Below, piece after piece: positions 60,296 through 64,000 of a DNA stretch of 64,000 nt. Source of the stretch: Bacillota bacterium. Lineage in GTDB: Bacteria > Bacillota > Clostridia > Peptostreptococcales > Anaerovoracaceae. Position numbers and translations under genes: made by a program. Each line of letters opens with the position of its first letter. Within the stretch, counting starts at the first letter, position 1. The stretch spans positions 1 to 64,000 of the forward strand of contig JAFRZB010000038.1 of assembly GCA_017442785.1 (NCBI GenBank). The letters run 5' to 3'. The notes under the pieces are model-generated. The model was not told where the DNA came from. It did not search any database and saw nothing but the letters and a program-made list of their open reading frames with translations.

Positions 60296-61774
60296 ATGAC
60301 TAACATACCGGAAGTAAAGCTTGGAATTATTGCAGTTTCAAGAGACTGCTTCCCGATAGGTCTCTCTATCAGCCGCAGAAAGAACATAACGGCTGCATAC
60401 AAGGGAGATATCTACGAATGCCCGGTGACCGTCGAGAACGAGGCCGACATGATCAAGGCGGTAGACGACGTATACAACGCCGGCTGCAATGCCCTCGTTG
60501 TGTTCCTCGGTAACTTCGGCCCGGAAACACCTGAGACTCTGATAGCCCAGCGCTTCCACGGTCCCTGCATGTTCGTTGCGGCCGCCGAAGGAGACGGAGA
60601 CCTTATAAACGGCAGGGGAGACGCCTACTGCGGAATGCTCAACTGCTCTTACAATCTGGGCATGCGCCATCTCAGCGCTTACATTCCGGAATACCCGGTG
60701 GGAACAGCAGATGACATCGTAAAGATGATAGACGAGTTCATTCCTATCGCAAGGGCTGTCATAGGCGTTAAGAACCTTAAGATAATAAGCTTCGGTCCGC
60801 GTCCGCAGGACTTCTTCGCCTGCAACGCCCCTATAAAGGGCCTGTACGAGCTGGGCGTTGAGATAGAGGAGAACAGCGAGCTGGATCTTCTGGTAAGCTA
60901 CAGAAAGCACGCCGGAGACCCCCGCATAGACGCTGTCTGCAAGGACATGGCAGAGGAGCTCGGCGTTACGGGAAACAGGTATCCCGAGCTTCTTCCCAGG
61001 ATGTCTCAGTTTGAGCTTACGCTTCTTGACTGGGCGGAGCAGCACAAGGGCGCAAGAAAGTACGTTGCCTTTGCCGACAAATGCTGGCCGGCCTTCCCGG
61101 AGGAGTTCGGCTTTGAGCCCTGCTACGTAAACTCCCGCCTTGCAAGCCGCGGCATTCCTGTATCCTGCGAGGTGGACATCTACGGATGCCTTTCCGAGTA
61201 CATAGGAGCCTGCGTAAGCAGCGACGCGGTAACTCTGCTCGACATTAACAACTCCGTGCCGAAGAGCATGTGGGAGAAGAGCATCAAGGGCACCTACGAT
61301 TACGAGCTTACAGACACCTTCATGGGCTTCCACTGCGGAAATACTCCGTCCTGCAAGATGTGCGCGGACAGAGCCGTAAAGTATCAGCTGATACAGCACA
61401 GGCTGCTTGAGCCCGCCGGAAGCGATCCAGACTTTACAAGAGGCACCCTTGAGGGTGACATCGCTCCGAGCGAGATAACCTTCTACCGCCTGCAGTGCGA
61501 CAGCGAGGGTGTTCTGCGCAGCTACATAGCTCAGGGCGAGGTACTGCCGGTGGCTACCGGAAGCTTCGGCGGCATAGGCGTATTCGCCATTCCGGAGATG
61601 GGAAGGTTCTACAGGCACGTCCTTATCGGAAAGCACTTCCCGCACCACGGCGCAGTAGCGTTCGGGCACTACGGTAAGGCTCTCTTTGAGGTATTCAAGT
61701 TCCTCGGAGTTAAGGACATATCCTACAACCAGCCCAAGAGCATACCTTATCCGACGGAAAACCCCTGGAAATGA
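60296..61774 (+). CDS. L-fucose/L-arabinose isomerase-family protein
   Basis: The 492-residue protein has the fold and metal-ligand pattern of FucI/AraA isomerases: Glu in SCEVDIYG, Asp in TLLDINNS and a C-terminal His region HFPHHGAVAFGH. Such proteins convert aldoses to ketoses with Mn2+. The neighbouring FGGY kinase would phosphorylate the product. ATG 60296 is chosen because AGGAGGT is 9 nt upstream. The sugar is unknown. It overlaps the phosphatase gene by 4 nt. Confidence 0.82.
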   Translation: MTNIPEVKLGIIAVSRDCFPIGLSISRRKNITAAYKGDIYECPVTVENEADMIKAVDDVYNAGCNALVVFLGNFGPETPETLIAQRFHGPCMFVAAAEGDGDLINGRGDAYCGMLNCSYNLGMRHLSAYIPEYPVGTADDIVKMIDEFIPIARAVIGVKNLKIISFGPRPQDFFACNAPIKGLYELGVEIEENSELDLLVSYRKHAGDPRIDAVCKDMAEELGVTGNRYPELLPRMSQFELTLLDWAEQHKGARKYVAFADKCWPAFPEEFGFEPCYVNSRLASRGIPVSCEVDIYGCLSEYIGACVSSDAVTLLDINNSVPKSMWEKSIKGTYDYELTDTFMGFHCGNTPSCKMCADRAVKYQLIQHRLLEPAGSDPDFTRGTLEGDIAPSEITFYRLQCDSEGVLRSYIAQGEVLPVATGSFGGIGVFAIPEMGRFYRHVLIGKHFPHHGAVAFGHYGKALFEVFKFLGVKDISYNQPKSIPYPTENPWK

Positions 61775-62253
61775 CAAGGATACTCTTCGTCTGCCACGGC
61801 AACATCTGCAGAAGTCCCATGGCCGAGTTCGTTATGAAGGACCTGGCAGAAAAAGCAGGCATCCCGGGCCGCTTTAAGATCGCCTCCACTGCCACCAGCC
61901 GCGAAGAGATCCGTAGAGATCCAAAGACCGGCACTGACATAGGGAACCCTGTGTATCCTCCCGCAAGGCGCAAACTTGCTGAGCACGGCATAGACTGCGG
62001 CGGCAAGAGGGCGGTGCAGCTGACAAAGGATGACTATAACAGATACGACCTCATAATCTGCATGGACAGTGCAAATGTAAGGAACGCTCTCAGGATCCTG
62101 GGCTCCGACCCTGAAGGAAAGGTCCGGACACTTCTGGACTACGCGGGAAGCCCCGGAAGGGAAGTCGCCGACCCGTGGTATACCGGAGATTTCGAGGCCA
62201 CGTGGGAGGATGTGCTTGCCGGCTGCGAAGGCCTGCTTAAGAAGTACAGTTAA
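61771..62253 (+). CDS. Low-molecular-weight protein tyrosine phosphatase
   Basis: The 160-residue protein has the CX5R loop VCHGNICRS (nucleophile Cys8, Arg14) and the general-acid segment DPWYTGDFEATWED. In bacteria these often act on tyrosine-phosphorylated cell-surface or sugar-metabolism proteins. Its 4-nt overlap with the isomerase makes co-expression likely. No tyrosine kinase is in the window. Confidence 0.94.
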   Translation: MTRILFVCHGNICRSPMAEFVMKDLAEKAGIPGRFKIASTATSREEIRRDPKTGTDIGNPVYPPARRKLAEHGIDCGGKRAVQLTKDDYNRYDLIICMDSANVRNALRILGSDPEGKVRTLLDYAGSPGREVADPWYTGDFEATWEDVLAGCEGLLKKYS

Positions 62254-62270
62254 ATATTTTCCGAAAAAAA

Positions 62271-62317
62271 TAAAGGAAACGAACGTCACCCGGCGAATAA
62301 TACGCCGGGTGATATTT
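62271..62317 (+). promoter_or_regulatory. Hairpin between the ribosome site and start codon of dnaG
   Basis: TCACCCGGCG (62286-62295) and CGCCGGGTGA (62303-62312) form a perfect 10-bp stem with a 7-nt loop, ending 5 nt before ATG 62318. AAAGGA lies upstream at 62272-62277. There is no U-run, so it is not a standard terminator. Confidence 0.5.
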
Positions 62318-64000
62318 ATGGGCTCAAAAAACTATTCTAAAGCACTGGAAGACATAAAATCCACCGTCAACATCGTGGACGTCATAGGGGGCGCCGTCCC
62401 GCTCAAAAGAGCAGGCTCCGGCTACATGGCATGCTGTCCTTTCCACAAGGAGAAGACGCCTTCTTTTTCCGTGTCCGAGTCCAAGGGCTTCTACCACTGC
62501 TTCGGTTGCGGAGAACACGGAGATGTGGTCACCTTCGTTGAAAAATACTACAATCTGGACTTTCAGGGCGCTGTAGAGAAGCTCTGTGCGCAGTACGGCA
62601 TAACCATAGAAGAGACCTCCGGGCCCGACGACAGAAAGCGCAACGAATACTACGAGGCGAACCGCCTTGCCGCAAGATTCTTCTACGACAACATAAGCAA
62701 GAAGGCAAACAAGGGCTACGATTACATGGCCGGAAGAGGCCTTACAGCAAAGACCATGCAGTACTTCGGGATAGGATACTGTCCGGAGGAATGGACGGCC
62801 CTTACGGACCACCTGAGGGCAAACGGAGTATCTGACAGGACCATGCTGGAGCTCGGCCTGTGCTCTGAAAAGAACGGAAGGGTATATGACAAGTTCCGCG
62901 GCAGGGTCATATTCCCGATAATAAACGTCAGGGGCAAGGTGATAGGCTTCGGCGGAAGGATAATAGGACAGGGAGAGCCAAAGTACCTCAACTCCAACGA
63001 GTCCTCAGTATACCTGAAGAAACAGAATCTTTACGGCATTAACCGCTCCAAGGACGCGATAGTCCGGGAGAAATACGCGATAGTCGTTGAGGGCTACATG
63101 GACTGCGTGAGCCTGTACCAGAGCGGTATAGAGAACGTCGTGGCAAGCTGCGGCACGGCTCTCACCCCGGAACAGGCCAAGCTGATAAACCGCTACGCCA
63201 AAAAGGTGGTGCTCTGCTACGACTCCGACAAGGCCGGCATAGCTGCGGCGTTAAGAGGGATAGACGTCCTGCGGGGCGCGGGTATAGAAGTAAGGGTCCT
63301 CAACGTGGATGACGGCAAGGATCCTGACGAATACATAAGAAAGCACGGCAGGGAAGCGTTCCTTGAGCTTATAGAGAAAAAGTCCCTGCCTGACGTTGAA
63401 TACAAGGTGAAGATACTCAGGGAGTCCTTCGACATCTCGGACAGCACTCAGGGCATAAAATTCCTCAAGGACCTCGCAGGGATAATGAGGTCTCTTTCCC
63501 CCGTGGAAGCAGACATATACATCCAGAAATACTCCAAGGAGTACAGCATCTCCGAAGGGGCACTAAGAAGAGAGGTGGAGAGCTCCGCCGTAAGCAGCAA
63601 GGCCGCGCCTGCGGCAAAGGGATCTGCTCCCGGAAAAACTCCGGCAGACAGCGCTCAGTTTGCAAGAGACGTCAACCTTGAGCGCATGATAATACGGCTG
63701 ATACTGCTTAAGGGGAGCTATTACGAGACGATCAGAGATTATCCGGAAGCCTTCGTAACTGCAAAGGGCATGGCCGTTAATACGGCTTTTGAGGCACTTT
63801 ATTCCCCCGGGCGGGACTTCGATGCGGAAGCGCTGAAAAACGAGCTGGGAGAGGACGAGAGGGACCTTCTGGAACGCATCCTGGACAAGGTGGAGGTGGG
63901 GGATGACCCCGACAGAGCCTTTGAGGACTGCGTGGCCCGACTTAAGGAAAAGCGGCGCAAAAAGCGCATCCGGGAGATACAGGACATACTCCAGATGGCT
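62318..64000 (+). CDS. dnaG: DNA primase DnaG (3' end outside window)
   Basis: 561 codons are present and open to the window end. The zinc finger C40-H43-C61-C64 (CPFHKEKTPSFSVS, YHCFGCGEHGD) is followed by the catalytic core (KFRGRVIFPI, GFGGRII, KYLNSNES) and the TOPRIM motifs VVEGYMD and CYDSDKAG. The DnaB-binding domain is partly included. It makes RNA primers for replication. In Firmicutes rpoD usually follows, which cannot be checked here. Confidence 0.97.
   Translation, partial: MGSKNYSKALEDIKSTVNIVDVIGGAVPLKRAGSGYMACCPFHKEKTPSFSVSESKGFYHCFGCGEHGDVVTFVEKYYNLDFQGAVEKLCAQYGITIEETSGPDDRKRNEYYEANRLAARFFYDNISKKANKGYDYMAGRGLTAKTMQYFGIGYCPEEWTALTDHLRANGVSDRTMLELGLCSEKNGRVYDKFRGRVIFPIINVRGKVIGFGGRIIGQGEPKYLNSNESSVYLKKQNLYGINRSKDAIVREKYAIVVEGYMDCVSLYQSGIENVVASCGTALTPEQAKLINRYAKKVVLCYDSDKAGIAAALRGIDVLRGAGIEVRVLNVDDGKDPDEYIRKHGREAFLELIEKKSLPDVEYKVKILRESFDISDSTQGIKFLKDLAGIMRSLSPVEADIYIQKYSKEYSISEGALRREVESSAVSSKAAPAAKGSAPGKTPADSAQFARDVNLERMIIRLILLKGSYYETIRDYPEAFVTAKGMAVNTAFEALYSPGRDFDAEALKNELGEDERDLLERILDKVEVGDDPDRAFEDCVARLKEKRRKKRIREIQDILQMA

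Noticed and set aside
60338..61777. 479-codon minus-strand open frame opposite the isomerase
   Set aside because: Shadow of the codon-biased isomerase gene; no ribosome site or family motifs.

Overview
This window looks like chromosomal DNA of an anaerobic Clostridia-type Firmicute (Bacillota). The evidence is a reverse-order rubrerythrin, a sortase-type wall-anchored protein, an LtaS-like phosphoglycerol transferase, ArgR, RbgA, the ruvCAB-queA and recN-rbgA gene orders, several 4Fe-4S flavoenzyme-type proteins, AGGAGG-type ribosome binding sites and frequent AGG/ATA codons. A family-level placement (Lachnospiraceae or Family XIII/Anaerovoracaceae type) is a guess. Coding density is high, with many ATGA or TAATG overlaps. 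I see no rRNA, CRISPR array, transposase or prophage.

Layout. 0-3.5 kb: 3' part of a large repeat-rich wall-anchored surface protein. 3.7-7.4 kb: ychF and a TIR-TM-WD40-like protein. 7.4-7.7 kb: tRNA-Ala(GGC) with a partly duplicated 3' flank. 7.9-9.5 kb: mscS and a TPR protein. 9.5-11.9 kb: LtaS-like membrane sulfatase-fold protein. 12.1-12.7 kb: reverse rubrerythrin. 12.8-20.0 kb: galactoside locus (GH2, GPH symporter, GH36, converging on galM-galK). 20.1-22.7 kb: maf, a PepV-like dipeptidase and trmB. 22.8-24.7 kb: Gly-rich TPM-like membrane protein and PspA. 24.8-29.7 kb: a five-gene redox operon with three paralogous double-4Fe-4S (QueG-like) proteins, one unknown protein and one FAD reductase. 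29.8-33.3 kb: lipid kinase, ROK kinase, mscL, and a zinc-ribbon coiled-coil protein coupled to a membrane protein. 33.4-36.6 kb: tRNA-Leu(GAG) and a coupled aspartate aminotransferase-asnA-traX operon. 36.7-45.4 kb: OGG-type glycosylase, a LysR regulator, a complete oligopeptide-type ABC importer and a UroD-fold methyltransferase-like protein. 45.4-49.1 kb: SGNH hydrolase, a 6-TM protein, tRNA-Arg(ACG), HAD phosphatase and a DEDD exonuclease. 49.1-49.4 kb: AT-rich intergenic region with a candidate ~85-nt minus-strand small RNA. 49.4-57.0 kb: a housekeeping run of XerD-like recombinase, rplS, argR, recN, rbgA, ruvC, ruvA, ruvB and queA. 57.0-62.3 kb: a two-module His/Trp repeat protein, a MetH-activation-like protein, and a xylulokinase / fucose-isomerase-like pair followed by a low-molecular-weight tyrosine phosphatase. 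62.3 kb to the end: dnaG (3' truncated by the window).

How genes work together. GH36 and GH2 would release galactose from alpha- and beta-galactosides imported by the symporter, and GalM and GalK feed it to the Leloir pathway. The aminotransferase and AsnA form an oxaloacetate-aspartate-asparagine route. RecN, RuvABC and XerD are recombination and chromosome-maintenance functions. The least explained parts are the 24.8-29.7 kb redox operon, the Opp-UroD locus, the His/Trp repeat protein and the putative small RNA at 49.1 kb.
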